Positions 34,513 to 43,997 are shown, counted from the first letter of the stretch. The stretch is DNA of 64,000 nucleotides from Mycobacterium yunnanensis (GCF_025823185.1 NZ_JACKVK010000013.1:781006-845005); one strand, 5' to 3'. The notes: a model not told the origin generated them from the letters alone. Numbers and translations: made by a program.

Positions 34513-35946
34513 ATGAAGCGACGGCACCTGACGACCCTGATGGCCGTGACCACCGGCGCCCTCGTCCTCACGTCGTGCACGACGACGCTTCGTGGCACGC
34601 CGGTGTCGGTGTTCGCCAACCCGTTCAGCGTCGCGGGCATGCCCGCGGTCGACGGTCCGACGGGCCTGCGCGACGATGCGGAGCCACCCTCGCGTGAGGT
34701 CTCCAACACCGACGGCGGAGACGTCGACGAACTGGCGGGCAGCGCGGTCAGCGACATCGAGGAGTTCTGGACCACCCACTACGCCGAGACGTTCGACGGT
34801 GACTTCACGCCGGTCGACGAGCTCGTCTCCTGGGACTCCACCGAGTACGACGACGTCGACTTCTGCGGGGACAGCGTGACGGGCCTGGTCAACGCCGGCT
34901 ACTGCCTCGACCAGAACACCATCGGCTGGGACCGAGGTGAATTGCTGCCGCAGTTGCGGGATGCCAACGGCGACATGGCGGTGACGATGGTGCTCGCCCA
35001 CGAGTACGGGCACTCCGTCGCCCACCAGGCTGGCCTGCTCTCGGACCGCACGCCGACCATCGTCGGCGAGCAGCAAGCCGATTGCCTTGCCGGGGTGTAC
35101 ATGCGCTCGGTCGCCGAGGGGTCCTCGTCCCGGTTCACCCTCAGCACCGGCGACGGGCTCAACGACCTGCTCGCCGCGACGATCGCGTTCCGCGACCCGC
35201 TGCTCACCGAGAGCGACGGGGAGGCCGGCGAAGACGAACACGGCTCGGCGTTCGAGCGTGTGTCGGCGTTCCAGTTCGGCTTCACCGACGGTGCCGCGGC
35301 GTGCAAGGCGATCGACCTGCAGGAGATCACGCAGCGGCGCGGTGGCCTGCCCGTCCTGCTGCCCGACGACGAGACCGGCGAGCTGCCGGTCACGAAGGAG
35401 TCGGTGACCTCGATCGTCGACGCGATGAACGTCGCGTTCGACCCGGCGGACCCGCCCCGGCTGGTCTTCGTCGGATCGGACTGCCCCGACGCCCGCTCCG
35501 GCGGACCGGCGTCCTACTGCCCGGCGACCAACACCATCACCGTCGACCTGCCTGCGCTGGAGGAACTCGGCGCTCAGAGCGTCGACGGCAGCGGGGTGCT
35601 CACCGGCGACAACACCGCCTACTCGGTGGTCGTGTCGCGGTTCATGCAGGCGATGCAGAAGGAACGCGGTGGCGTGGCCCTCGACGACGCCAAGGCCGCG
35701 CTGCGGACCGCGTGCCTCACCGGGGTGGCGACGGTGCGGATGACCGAGAACATCGCGACGCCCGCCGGAGACACGATCCAGCTCACCGCGGGCGACGTCG
35801 ACGAGGCGGTCTCGGGCATCCTCGTCAACGGCCTGGCCGCCAGCGACGTCAACGGCGATTCGGTGCCGTCGGGGTTCTCCCGCATCGACGCGTTCCGGCT
35901 GGGTGTCCTCGGTGACCAGGACCGCTGCTTCGCACGCTTCGGCTGA
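34513..35946 (+). CDS. Secreted lipoprotein zinc metallopeptidase
   Basis: 477 residues from ATG 34513 with AGAAGGGG upstream. The signal peptide ends in a clear lipobox LTSC (Cys at about 21). The HEYGH motif at 163-167 followed by GEQQADCLAGVY (about 185) is the neutral zinc metallopeptidase pattern (HExxH plus a downstream Glu/Asp ligand). Cys pairs (DFCGDS...AGYCLD; DCPD...SYCPAT) suggest disulfides outside the membrane. The substrate is unknown. It is absent from the corresponding M. tuberculosis interval (Rv1329c-Rv1328). Confidence 0.86.
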   Translation: MKRRHLTTLMAVTTGALVLTSCTTTLRGTPVSVFANPFSVAGMPAVDGPTGLRDDAEPPSREVSNTDGGDVDELAGSAVSDIEEFWTTHYAETFDGDFTPVDELVSWDSTEYDDVDFCGDSVTGLVNAGYCLDQNTIGWDRGELLPQLRDANGDMAVTMVLAHEYGHSVAHQAGLLSDRTPTIVGEQQADCLAGVYMRSVAEGSSSRFTLSTGDGLNDLLAATIAFRDPLLTESDGEAGEDEHGSAFERVSAFQFGFTDGAAACKAIDLQEITQRRGGLPVLLPDDETGELPVTKESVTSIVDAMNVAFDPADPPRLVFVGSDCPDARSGGPASYCPATNTITVDLPALEELGAQSVDGSGVLTGDNTAYSVVVSRFMQAMQKERGGVALDDAKAALRTACLTGVATVRMTENIATPAGDTIQLTAGDVDEAVSGILVNGLAASDVNGDSVPSGFSRIDAFRLGVLGDQDRCFARFG

Positions 35947-35950
35947 GGCG

Positions 35951-36799
35951 TCAGGCCGTCGGCAAGCGCATCACGAAGCCGGCCTCCAATGCCACCCACA
36001 GTGCCCCGTCGCCTCCGATGGCCAACCCGTGCGGCTCACTGCCCGCCGGAAGGTCGATCGTGTCGACCTCGCCGTCGGCGCTGACGTGGGCGATCTGGTC
36101 GGCGCCCCACAGGCTCACCCACACCCCGCCGGACGGGTCGGCGACCACCGCGTGCGGCTTGCCAGGCAGGTCGAGTTCCTGCATCGCCTCGTTGAGCGGG
36201 ATGCGGCCCACCTTGTCGGCGAGCACCGCGGTGAACCACACCGCGTCGTCGTGGGTCTGGGCGATGCCGACGGGCCCCGAGTTGGGCGTCGGCACCGTCC
36301 GGCGCTCGAGCTCGCCGCGGTGTAGGCGCCCGATGGCGTTGGCTCCGTTGAGCGTGAACCACAGCGCGTTGTCCGGTCCGGTGATGATCGACGACGGCAT
36401 GCCACCGGGGACGGCCTGCTCGCTGACGTCGCCGTCGACGTCGACTCGGCCGATGACGCCGGTCCCCATGGCCGTGAACCACAGCGCGCCGTCGGGACCG
36501 GTCGTGATCCCGAACGGAGCACTCCCACTGCGCAATTCGTAGTCCGACTGGTGGCCGTCGGTGGAGATCCGGCCGATCCGGTCGTCACCCGCACGGGTGA
36601 ACCACAGCGCGCCGTCGGGACCGGCGGTGATGATCGACGGCTTGCTGCCCTCGGCCACCGGATGGACCTCGAGGTCTCCGCCCGCACCCACCCGGGCGAT
36701 CGCGCCGCGATGGACCAGCGTCACCCACATCGCGCCGTCGGAACCGGCGGCCAGCGCATACGGCCCGCCGTCGACGGCGACTTCGAAGATGCGGCTCAT
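35951..36799 (-). CDS. Virginiamycin B lyase-like beta-propeller protein
   Basis: 282 residues from ATG 36799. Six to seven repeats of about 42 residues of the type 'GPDGALWFT..G...IGR...DG' make a seven-bladed propeller like streptogramin B lyase Vgb. Vgb uses a His and a Glu plus Mg to open cyclic depsipeptides; a HAVVADPSGGVWVS blade and EPHGLAIGGDGALWVALE are the likely counterparts, but many homologues are not antibiotic lyases. The start codon overlaps the stop of a glgP remnant (ATGA), so translation is coupled to that stub. No signal peptide. Confidence 0.8.
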   Translation of the reverse strand: MSRIFEVAVDGGPYALAAGSDGAMWVTLVHRGAIARVGAGGDLEVHPVAEGSKPSIITAGPDGALWFTRAGDDRIGRISTDGHQSDYELRSGSAPFGITTGPDGALWFTAMGTGVIGRVDVDGDVSEQAVPGGMPSSIITGPDNALWFTLNGANAIGRLHRGELERRTVPTPNSGPVGIAQTHDDAVWFTAVLADKVGRIPLNEAMQELDLPGKPHAVVADPSGGVWVSLWGADQIAHVSADGEVDTIDLPAGSEPHGLAIGGDGALWVALEAGFVMRLPTA

Positions 36800-36972
36800 G
36801 CGAGTGTCACGAGACCCAGCTCGTCGTCGGCGGCCAGCGTGGAATCGATTGTCTCGAACAGTTCTTGCGTCGGTTCGTCCCATGACCAGCGCAAGTCGAC
36901 CGACAGGCGCTCGATCGCGGCGAGACGTTCCGGAAGGTGGGTGCGAACGGTCAACCCACGGAGTGCCTTCAC
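36796..36972 (-). pseudogene. glgP: Truncated glycogen phosphorylase (GlgP N-terminus only)
   Basis: A 58-codon frame beginning with GTG 36972 encodes the exact N-terminus of mycobacterial GlgP (VKALRGLTVRTHLPERL, AAIERLSVDLRWSWDEPTQELFETID; DUF3417 region), then 13 unrelated residues and a TGA. Full-length GlgP is over 800 residues and sits here, divergent from glgE, in M. tuberculosis (Rv1328). About 95 percent of the gene is gone and the Vgb-like gene occupies the place, starting at the stub's stop codon. The stub cannot be a phosphorylase; it may now act only as a leader for the Vgb-like gene. Confidence 0.85.
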
Positions 36973-36980
36973 GCGGATTG

Positions 36981-36986
36981 ACCCTA
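36981..36986 (-). promoter_or_regulatory. -10 box placing a leaderless start at the glgP stub
   Basis: TAGGGT (minus strand 36986-36981) matches the mycobacterial TANNNT -10 element and ends 8 bases before the GTG at 36972, so transcription would begin at or next to the start codon. This suggests the original glgP promoter survives and now drives the stub and the Vgb-like gene. Confidence 0.45.
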
Positions 36987-37040
36987 CCCACTGCTCGCGG
37001 CGGTCACGGTCACGCCGACCGGTCCATCCGGCGCGCGGGG

Positions 37041-37068
37041 TTCAGTCGGACACTACGGTGGGTATAGA
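37041..37068 (+). promoter_or_regulatory. Candidate glgE promoter
   Basis: TTCAGT (37041-37046) and TATAGA (37063-37068) with a 16-base spacer lie about 60 bases before glgE. The expected start is near 37075. Resemblance is moderate and regulation cannot be read. Confidence 0.35.
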
Positions 37069-37127
37069 GCGCGACAAGGTAATCGAGCACATGACAGCCT
37101 GCGGTTCGACCGCGGGCGTAAGGAGCA

Positions 37128-39221
37128 GTGGTGGCCGGTCGAATCGAAATCGACGACGTCGCACCGGTAGTTTCCAACGGCCGATACCCGGCCAAGGCCG
37201 TGGTCGGGGAGGTGCTGCCGATCAAGGCCGTGGTGTGGCGCGAGGGCCACGACGCGGTGTCTGCGACGCTGGTGGTGCGCTATCACGGCACCAGCTATCC
37301 GTCGTTGGCCGCAGCACCGCCGGGGCTGGCAACACCCCACGTGGAGGCCGTGCCCATCGAAGAGGTCGTCGGCGTCTCGCCGCGCGTCAAGCCCCAGCGG
37401 TTGCCGATGGAACCCGGCGGTGAACCCGACACCTATCACGGTCAGTTCACCCCCGATGCCGTGGGTTTGTGGACCTACCGGGTGGACGGTTGGGGTGACC
37501 CCATCGCCACGTGGCGCAAGAACGTCACCGCGAAGCTGAACGCCGGTCAGGGCGAGGCAGAGCTGGACAACGATCTGCTGGTCGGTGCACAGCTGTTCGA
37601 ACGCGCCGCGACCGCCGTCCCTCGCCAAGACCGCTATCCGCTCCTGGAGGCGGCACAGAACCTGCGCACGCCCGGCGACCCGTTCGCCAGGGCGGGTGCC
37701 GCGCTGGCACCCGAGGTCACGGCCCTGCTGCACGACTATCCGCTGCGCGAACTCGTCACGCGCGGTGAGCAGTACGGCGTGTGGGTCGACCGCCCCCTGG
37801 CCCGGTTCAGCGCTTGGTACGAGATCTTCCCCCGCTCGACCGGCGGTTGGGACGGCGAAGGCAAGCCGGTGCACGGCACGTTCAACACCGCCAGCAAGAC
37901 GCTGCCCCGAATCGCCAACATGGGCTTCGACATCGTGTACCTGCCGCCCATTCACCCGATCGGCAAGGTGCACCGCAAGGGCCGCAACAACAGCGTGACC
38001 GCCGCCCCGGACGACGTCGGCTCGCCATGGGCGATCGGCAGCGACGAGGGCGGGCACGACGCGGTGCATCCCGCACTCGGCACCATCGACGACTTCGACG
38101 ACTTCGTGGCCGAAGCGCGCAACCAGGGTCTCGAGGTGGCCTTGGACCTGGCGCTGCAGACCGCGCCGGACCATCCGTGGGCCAAGGATCATCCCGAGTG
38201 GTTCACGGTCCTGCCCGACGGCACGATCGCCTACGCCGAGAACCCGCCCAAGAAGTACCAGGACATCTACCCGATCAACTTCGACAACGACCCGGCGGGC
38301 ATCTACGCCGAGGTGCTGCGCGTGGTGCGGTTCTGGGTGTCGCACGGGGTCAAGGTGTTTCGGGTCGACAACCCGCACACCAAGCCGCCGAACTTCTGGG
38401 CGTGGTTGATCGGCGAGGTGAAGAACGACGACCCCGACGTGTTGTTCCTCGCCGAGGCGTTCACTCGTCCGGCCCGGCTGTTCGGGCTCGCCAAGCTCGG
38501 GTACACCCAGTCCTACACGTACTTCACCTGGCGCACGGCCAAGTGGGAGTTGACCGAGTTCGGCGAGCAGATTGCCGAACACGCCGATTACGCCCGCCAA
38601 AGCCTGTGGGTCAACACGCCGGACATCCTGCACGAGATCCTGCAGTACGGCGGCCCCGGCATGTTCGCCATCCGGGCGGTGATGGCCGCGACGATGAGCC
38701 CGACGTGGGGTGTCTACTCCGGGTACGAGCTGTTCGAGGGTCAGGCCGTACGTGAGGGCAGCGAGGAATACCTGAACTCGGAGAAGTACGAGTTGCGCCC
38801 GCGCGACTTCGATGGCGCCCTGGCCGCGGGCAATTCGCTCGAGCCCTTCATCACCCGGCTCAACGAGATCCGCAAGCTGCACCCCGCTTTGGCCGAGATG
38901 CGCTCCATCACCTTCCACGAAGTGGACAACGACGCCCTGCTGGCCTACAGCAAGTTCGATCCCATCAGCGGTGACTGCGTCTTGGTCGTCGTCACGCTCA
39001 ACGCGTTCGGCCCCGAGGAGGGCACCCTTCGGCTGGACATGGCAGCGCTCGGCATGTCCCCATACGACCGCTTCTGGGTGCGTGACGAGATCACCGGAGA
39101 CGAATACCAGTGGGGCGAGGCCAATTACGTTCGCATCGAACCGGGGCGGGCCGTCGCACACATCCTGAACATGCCGTACATACCGACCGACAAGCGGCTC
39201 GAGCTGCTGCGGAGGGACTGA
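37128..39221 (+). CDS. glgE: Alpha-1,4-glucan:maltose-1-phosphate maltosyltransferase GlgE
   Basis: 697 residues; GTG at 37128 or 37131, with AAGGAG just upstream. GH13_3 enzyme that transfers maltosyl units from maltose 1-phosphate to alpha-glucan. Seen: N-terminal beta-domain, then the TIM barrel with GFDIVYLPPIHPIGKVHRKGRNN, nucleophile Asp in VKVFRVDNPHTKPP (about 413), acid Glu in VLFLAEAFTRP (about 440), and WVNTPDILHE. All catalytic elements are intact. glgB follows after 5 bases. In the cell, GlgE and GlgB elongate and branch capsular and cytosolic alpha-glucan. Confidence 0.96.
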   Translation: MVAGRIEIDDVAPVVSNGRYPAKAVVGEVLPIKAVVWREGHDAVSATLVVRYHGTSYPSLAAAPPGLATPHVEAVPIEEVVGVSPRVKPQRLPMEPGGEPDTYHGQFTPDAVGLWTYRVDGWGDPIATWRKNVTAKLNAGQGEAELDNDLLVGAQLFERAATAVPRQDRYPLLEAAQNLRTPGDPFARAGAALAPEVTALLHDYPLRELVTRGEQYGVWVDRPLARFSAWYEIFPRSTGGWDGEGKPVHGTFNTASKTLPRIANMGFDIVYLPPIHPIGKVHRKGRNNSVTAAPDDVGSPWAIGSDEGGHDAVHPALGTIDDFDDFVAEARNQGLEVALDLALQTAPDHPWAKDHPEWFTVLPDGTIAYAENPPKKYQDIYPINFDNDPAGIYAEVLRVVRFWVSHGVKVFRVDNPHTKPPNFWAWLIGEVKNDDPDVLFLAEAFTRPARLFGLAKLGYTQSYTYFTWRTAKWELTEFGEQIAEHADYARQSLWVNTPDILHEILQYGGPGMFAIRAVMAATMSPTWGVYSGYELFEGQAVREGSEEYLNSEKYELRPRDFDGALAAGNSLEPFITRLNEIRKLHPALAEMRSITFHEVDNDALLAYSKFDPISGDCVLVVVTLNAFGPEEGTLRLDMAALGMSPYDRFWVRDEITGDEYQWGEANYVRIEPGRAVAHILNMPYIPTDKRLELLRRD

Positions 39222-39226
39222 TTCAC

Positions 39227-41434
39227 ATGACCAGCACCAACGACGTCACCACCAAGAACCTGCGGCCCGATCCGTCGGAGCTCTCCCGCCTGTTGTGGGG
39301 CACGCACCACGATCCGCACTCCATCCTCGGTGCCCACGAGTACGACGACCACACCGTCATCCGGGTGCTGCGGCCCAACGCACTGGAAGTCGTCGCGCTC
39401 GTCGGCAAGGAGCGCTACACCTTCACCCATGTGGAGGACGCCCTGTTCGCGGTCGCGCTTCCGTTCACCGGGTTGATCGACTACCGCCTCGAGGTCAGCT
39501 ATCCGAACGGCGACGGCGACCCTCACGTTCACACCGTCGCCGACCCGTATCGCTTCCTGCCGACCCTCGGCGAGATCGACATGCACCTGTTCTCCGAGGG
39601 CCGCCACGAGCGGCTGTGGGAGGCTTTGGGGGCCCACCCGCGGACCTACAGCACGGCTGACGGGCCGGTCAGCGGCGTCTCGTTCGCCGTATGGGCGCCA
39701 AATGCCAAGGGCGTCAGCCTGATCGGCGACTTCAACCACTGGAGTGGCAACGACGCCCCGATGCGGACGCTGGGCTCGTCAGGGGTGTGGGAGCTGTTCT
39801 GGCCGGACTTTCCGGAAGACGGGCTCTACAAGTTCCGCGTGCACGGCGCCGACGGCGTCACCACCGAACGCGCCGACCCGATGGCCTTCGCCACCGAGGT
39901 GCCGCCCAAGCGGGCGTCGCGAGTCACCAAGAGCCAGTACACCTGGGAGGACGACGACTGGATGGCCCAGCGGGCCATCAAGAACCCGGTCTTCGAACCG
40001 ATGAGCACCCTCGAGGTGCATCTGATGTCGTGGCGTCCGGGTCTGACCTACCGCGAACTGGCCGACCAGTTGACCGAGTACGTCGTCGAGCAGGGCTTCA
40101 CCCACGTCGAACTGCTTCCCGTCGCCGAGCATCCATTTGGCGGGTCGTGGGGTTATCAGGTCACGTCGTACTACGCCCCGACGTCGCGTCTGGGGACTCC
40201 CGACGACTTCCGATTCCTGGTCGACCGGCTGCACCAGGCCGGCATCGGCGTCATCGTCGACTGGGTGCCCGCGCACTTTCCCAAGGACGCCTGGGCGTTG
40301 GGCCGCTTCGACGGGACGGCGCTCTACGAGCACTCCGATCCCCGTCGCGGTGAGCAACTCGACTGGGGCACGTACGTCTTCGACTTCGGCCGGGCCGAGG
40401 TGCGCAACTTCCTGGTGGCCAACGCGCTGTACTGGTTGCAGGAATTCCACATCGACGGGCTGCGCGTCGACGCCGTCGCGTCCATGCTCTACCTCGACTA
40501 CTCGCGGCCCGAGGGCGGTTGGACGCCGAACATCCACGGCGGCCGGGAGAATCTCGAGGCGGTGCAGTTCCTGCAGGAGATGAACGCCACGGTGCACAAG
40601 GCCACCCCCGGCATCGTCACCATCGCCGAGGAGTCCACCTCGTGGCCCGGGGTCACCCGCGCGACCAACCTTGGCGGACTTGGCTTCTCGATGAAGTGGA
40701 ACATGGGCTGGATGAACGACACGCTGGCCTTCATGCAGCGTGACCCGATCTACCGCAGCTTCCACCACCACGAGCTGACCTTCTCCCTGCTGTACGCGTT
40801 CAGCGAGAACTTCGTCCTGCCGATCAGCCACGACGAGGTCGTGCACGGCAAGGGGACGCTGTGGGGTCGCATGCCGGGCGGCGACCACCAAAAGGCTGCC
40901 GGTGTGCGCACCCTGTTGGCCTACCAGTGGGCCCACCCCGGCAAGCAGTTGCTGTTCATGGGCCAGGAATTCGGCCAGCGCGCGGAGTGGTCGGAGGAAC
41001 GGGGCGTCGACTGGTTCCAGCTCGACGAGCAGGGCTTCTCCGGGGGCATCAAGCGGTTCACCGCCGACGCCAACGAGATCTACAAGACCCGGCGTGCGCT
41101 GTACTCCCGCGACTCCAGCCCCGAGGGTTACTCGTGGATCGACGCCAACGACTCGGCCAACAACGTGCTGAGCTTCCTGCGCTTCGGTGACGACGGGTCG
41201 ATGCTCGCCTGCGTGTTCAACTTCTCGGGTTCGGAGCACAGCTCCTACCGGCTGGGCTTGCCCCACACGGGAACCTGGCGCGAGGTCCTCAACACCGACG
41301 CGACGATCTACAACGGTGCGGGGGCCGGCAACATGGGTTCGGTCGAAGCGACCGCCGATCCGTGGCACGGTCGGCCCGCGTCGGCCGAGATGGTCATCCC
41401 GCCGCTGTCGGCGCTGTGGTTCGAGCCGGTCTGA
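39227..41434 (+). CDS. glgB: 1,4-alpha-glucan branching enzyme GlgB
   Basis: 735 residues from ATG 39227. GH13_9 branching enzyme introducing alpha-1,6 branches. Domain order: N-terminal CBM48-like modules (WAPNAKGVSLIGDFNHW, about 160-176), catalytic barrel with ELLPVAEHPFGGSWGYQVTSYYAPTSR, nucleophile Asp in IDGLRVDAVASMLYLDY (about 416), acid Glu in VTIAEEST (about 468), and LPISHDEVVHGK (about 533), then a C-terminal beta-domain ending ALWFEPV. Directly follows glgE, as Rv1326c follows Rv1327c. Confidence 0.97.
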   Translation: MTSTNDVTTKNLRPDPSELSRLLWGTHHDPHSILGAHEYDDHTVIRVLRPNALEVVALVGKERYTFTHVEDALFAVALPFTGLIDYRLEVSYPNGDGDPHVHTVADPYRFLPTLGEIDMHLFSEGRHERLWEALGAHPRTYSTADGPVSGVSFAVWAPNAKGVSLIGDFNHWSGNDAPMRTLGSSGVWELFWPDFPEDGLYKFRVHGADGVTTERADPMAFATEVPPKRASRVTKSQYTWEDDDWMAQRAIKNPVFEPMSTLEVHLMSWRPGLTYRELADQLTEYVVEQGFTHVELLPVAEHPFGGSWGYQVTSYYAPTSRLGTPDDFRFLVDRLHQAGIGVIVDWVPAHFPKDAWALGRFDGTALYEHSDPRRGEQLDWGTYVFDFGRAEVRNFLVANALYWLQEFHIDGLRVDAVASMLYLDYSRPEGGWTPNIHGGRENLEAVQFLQEMNATVHKATPGIVTIAEESTSWPGVTRATNLGGLGFSMKWNMGWMNDTLAFMQRDPIYRSFHHHELTFSLLYAFSENFVLPISHDEVVHGKGTLWGRMPGGDHQKAAGVRTLLAYQWAHPGKQLLFMGQEFGQRAEWSEERGVDWFQLDEQGFSGGIKRFTADANEIYKTRRALYSRDSSPEGYSWIDANDSANNVLSFLRFGDDGSMLACVFNFSGSEHSSYRLGLPHTGTWREVLNTDATIYNGAGAGNMGSVEATADPWHGRPASAEMVIPPLSALWFEPV

Positions 41435-41446
41435 CCGGCAGCCGCG

Positions 41447-42337
41447 TCAGAACAGGGCGTTGGCGAGGTTGCGTCGACCGGCGATGACCCTCGGGTCGTC
41501 GGCTGGGAAGAGCTCGAACAGCTCGACCAGCCGGGAGCGCACCGCGGCGCGCTCGTCGCCCGCGGTGCGCCGCACCAGTGCGATGAGGCGCTCGAAGGCC
41601 TCGACCACCTGATCCTGGGCGACCTCCACGTCGGCGGCGGCGAAGGCGGCCTCGACGTCGGTGGGTTCGGCATCGGCACGTGCGACCGCGTCGGCCGGCC
41701 GAGAGGTCGCCCGCTTCAGGAAGGCGATCTGGCGCAGTGCGTCCTTGGCTTCGGCATGGTTGGGCTGCGCGTCGAGGATGGCCTGATAGGCGCCAAGCGC
41801 GTCGTCGAATTCTGCTGCGTCCCAGAGCGAACGGGCCCGCTCGAGCTCGGGGTCGACCTCGTCGGCGTCCCCGGCCTCGCCGCCCTCGAGCTTGCCCGCG
41901 GTCGCGCTGAGCAGGGAGTCGACCCAGCGTCGCAACTGTTCGGGGGGCTGCACGCCCTCGAAGCTCGAGATGGGCTGGCCACCGGCGACGGCGACGACGG
42001 TCGGCACGGCCTGGACGCCGAACACCTGGGCCACCCGGGGCGCGGTGTCGACGTTGACCGTCGCGAACGCCCACGAGCCACCGTCGGACGTCGCCAGGGC
42101 CGCCAGCACCTCACCGAGCTGGACGCTGGCGTCGCTGCGCGGCGTCCACAGCAGGACGACGACGGGCACGTGATTGGACCGGCCGAGCACCTCGGTCTCG
42201 AGGTTGGCCTCGGTGACCTCGACGCCACCGGGCGAGGAACCCGCCGGGGCGTCGCGCGACGGTGCGGGCTGCTTGAGCGAGGAAAGATCGAACGCACCCG
42301 CCAGTGCGGGGCCGACGGAGGGTCGTGGACGAGTCAC
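41447..42337 (-). CDS. Thioredoxin-TPR protein, CnoX/YbbN-like (Rv1324 homologue)
   Basis: 296 residues from GTG 42337. Residues about 40-150 form a thioredoxin fold (EVLGRSNHVPVVVLLWTPRSDAS...VNVDTAPRVAQVFGVQAVPTVVAVAGGQ with the cis-proline), but the active-site CxxC is replaced by PRSD, so it has no redox activity. Residues about 165-295 are tetratricopeptide-like helices (AAEFDDALGAYQAILDAQPNHAEAKDAL). The same layout occurs in CnoX/YbbN, a holdase that passes clients to DnaK/GroEL. A chaperone role is inferred from architecture. Confidence 0.82.
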   Translation of the reverse strand: MTRPRPSVGPALAGAFDLSSLKQPAPSRDAPAGSSPGGVEVTEANLETEVLGRSNHVPVVVLLWTPRSDASVQLGEVLAALATSDGGSWAFATVNVDTAPRVAQVFGVQAVPTVVAVAGGQPISSFEGVQPPEQLRRWVDSLLSATAGKLEGGEAGDADEVDPELERARSLWDAAEFDDALGAYQAILDAQPNHAEAKDALRQIAFLKRATSRPADAVARADAEPTDVEAAFAAADVEVAQDQVVEAFERLIALVRRTAGDERAAVRSRLVELFELFPADDPRVIAGRRNLANALF

Positions 42338-42359
42338 GTAGACAAGTCTGGCACGTCGT

Positions 42360-42749
42360 CTAGGCGACTGGCGGAGCGGTCGCGGCGGCGCCGGCTCCAG
42401 ATCCCCGGTCGCCACGCTCCTGCCCGCCGCGCGAGACGGTGCGACCCGTCCGCTCGGCCCACATGAGGAAGATCACACTGCCGAGCGGCACGATGCTGCC
42501 CAGCAACGCCAGCAGCCACGTCACCGGCGACCACCCGAACGCCAAGCCGAGCAGGATGCCCACCACGACGAAGGCGATGAAGACCAAGCCGTGAGCCATG
42601 CCGAAGACCTTCACGCCGATCTCGGTGCGGGGCGATCCGAGGTACTTGAAGTACATGCCGACCAGCAATCCCACCCAGGTGACGGCTTCGGTGAAGGCGA
42701 CGATGCGGAACCAGCCCGCGGTCCGGTGGCGGTCGATGGTACGGCTCAT
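42360..42749 (-). CDS. DUF3817 integral membrane protein
   Basis: 129 residues from ATG 42749. Three hydrophobic segments in the DUF3817 arrangement (FRIVAFTEAVTWVGLLVGMYFKYLG; VFGMAHGLVFIAFVVVGILLGLAFGW; LLALLGSIVPLGSVIFLMW) with the conserved His-Gly, then a 30-residue Gly/Ala-rich cytoplasmic tail. It is a paralogue of the gene at 25620-25970. Function unknown. Confidence 0.82.
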   Translation of the reverse strand: MSRTIDRHRTAGWFRIVAFTEAVTWVGLLVGMYFKYLGSPRTEIGVKVFGMAHGLVFIAFVVVGILLGLAFGWSPVTWLLALLGSIVPLGSVIFLMWAERTGRTVSRGGQERGDRGSGAGAAATAPPVA

Positions 42750-42815
42750 GGCCGCCATTGTGCCCGACGACGGCGCCAGCTACTACGCCGCGTCGTTGAA
42801 TGTGTCCCGCAACGC

Positions 42816-43997
42816 TTACGGGCGGCGCAGGATCAGGGCGTCACCCTGACCACCGGCACCGCACAACGCGGCCACGGCGTACCCCGAGCCCCGCCTCGCC
42901 AGCTCCAGAGCCGCATGCAGCGTGATCCGCGCTCCGGACATGCCGATCGGATGTCCGATGGCGATGGCGCCACCGTCGACGTTGACCTTGTCGGCGTCCA
43001 AGCCGAGCTCCTGGGTCGAGGCCAGGGCGACGGCGGCGAACGCCTCGTTGATCTCCACGACGTCGAGCTGGTCGACCGTGATGCCCTCCTTGGCGATCGC
43101 CTTCTTGATCGCGTTGGCCGGCTGGCTCTGCAACGTCGAGTCGGGCCCGGCGACCACGCCGTGCGCGCCGATCTCGCACAACCAGGTCAGACCCAGCTCT
43201 TGCGCCTTGGCCTTGCTCATCACCACGACCGCGCAGGCGCCGTCGGAGATCTGCGACGCCGACCCCGCGGTGATGGTGCCGTCCTTGCGGAAGGCGGGCT
43301 TGAGGCCGGCCAACGACTCGACGGTCGTGTTGGCCCGAATGCCCTCGTCTTCGGTGAACTCGATGGGGTCGCCCTTGCGCTGCGGAATCTTCACCGGCAC
43401 GACCTCGTCGGCGTACACGCCGTCCTTCCACGCGGCGGCGGCGCGCTGGTGCGACCGGGCGGCCACCTCGTCCTGCTGCACGCGGGTGAACTGGTCGGCG
43501 TCGTTGCGCTGCTCGGTCAGCGCGCCCATTGGCTGGTCGGTGAACACGTCGTGCAGACCGTCGTAGGCCATGTGGTCGAGCACGGTGACGTCGCCGTACT
43601 TGTAGCCGGCGCGGCTGTCGATCAGCAGGTGCGGCGCCTTGGTCATCGACTCCTGACCACCGGCGACGACCACGTCGAACTCCCCGGCGCGAATCAGCTG
43701 ATCGGCCAACGCAATCGCGTCGATGCCCGACAGGCACATCTTGTTGATCGTCAGCGCGGGCACGTCCCAGCCGATGCCGCCGGCGACTGCGGCCTGGCGC
43801 GCCGGCATCTGCCCCGCCCCGGCCGTCAGCACCTGGCCCATGATCACGTACTGCACCTCCGAGGCGTCCACCCCGGCCTTCTCCAGCGCACCGGCGATCG
43901 CGACACCACCCAGGTCACTGCCCGAGAAGTCCTTCAGCGAGCCCATCAGCTTGCCCACCGGAGTACGCGCTCCCGCAACGATCACCGACGTCGTCAT
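42816..43997 (-). CDS. fadA4: Acetyl-CoA acetyltransferase FadA4
   Basis: 393 residues from ATG 43997, preceded by GGAGG. Thiolase with Cys88 in NKMCLSGIDAI, histidine in GHPIGMSGAR (about 350) and C-terminal Cys in ALCGAGGQGDALIL. It interconverts two acetyl-CoA and acetoacetyl-CoA. Its place beside the methylmalonyl-CoA epimerase gene (divergent, 84 bases) and Rv1324 homologue equals Rv1323. A biosynthetic/degradative branch-point role is assumed from the family. Confidence 0.93.
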   Translation of the reverse strand: MTTSVIVAGARTPVGKLMGSLKDFSGSDLGGVAIAGALEKAGVDASEVQYVIMGQVLTAGAGQMPARQAAVAGGIGWDVPALTINKMCLSGIDAIALADQLIRAGEFDVVVAGGQESMTKAPHLLIDSRAGYKYGDVTVLDHMAYDGLHDVFTDQPMGALTEQRNDADQFTRVQQDEVAARSHQRAAAAWKDGVYADEVVPVKIPQRKGDPIEFTEDEGIRANTTVESLAGLKPAFRKDGTITAGSASQISDGACAVVVMSKAKAQELGLTWLCEIGAHGVVAGPDSTLQSQPANAIKKAIAKEGITVDQLDVVEINEAFAAVALASTQELGLDADKVNVDGGAIAIGHPIGMSGARITLHAALELARRGSGYAVAALCGAGGQGDALILRRP

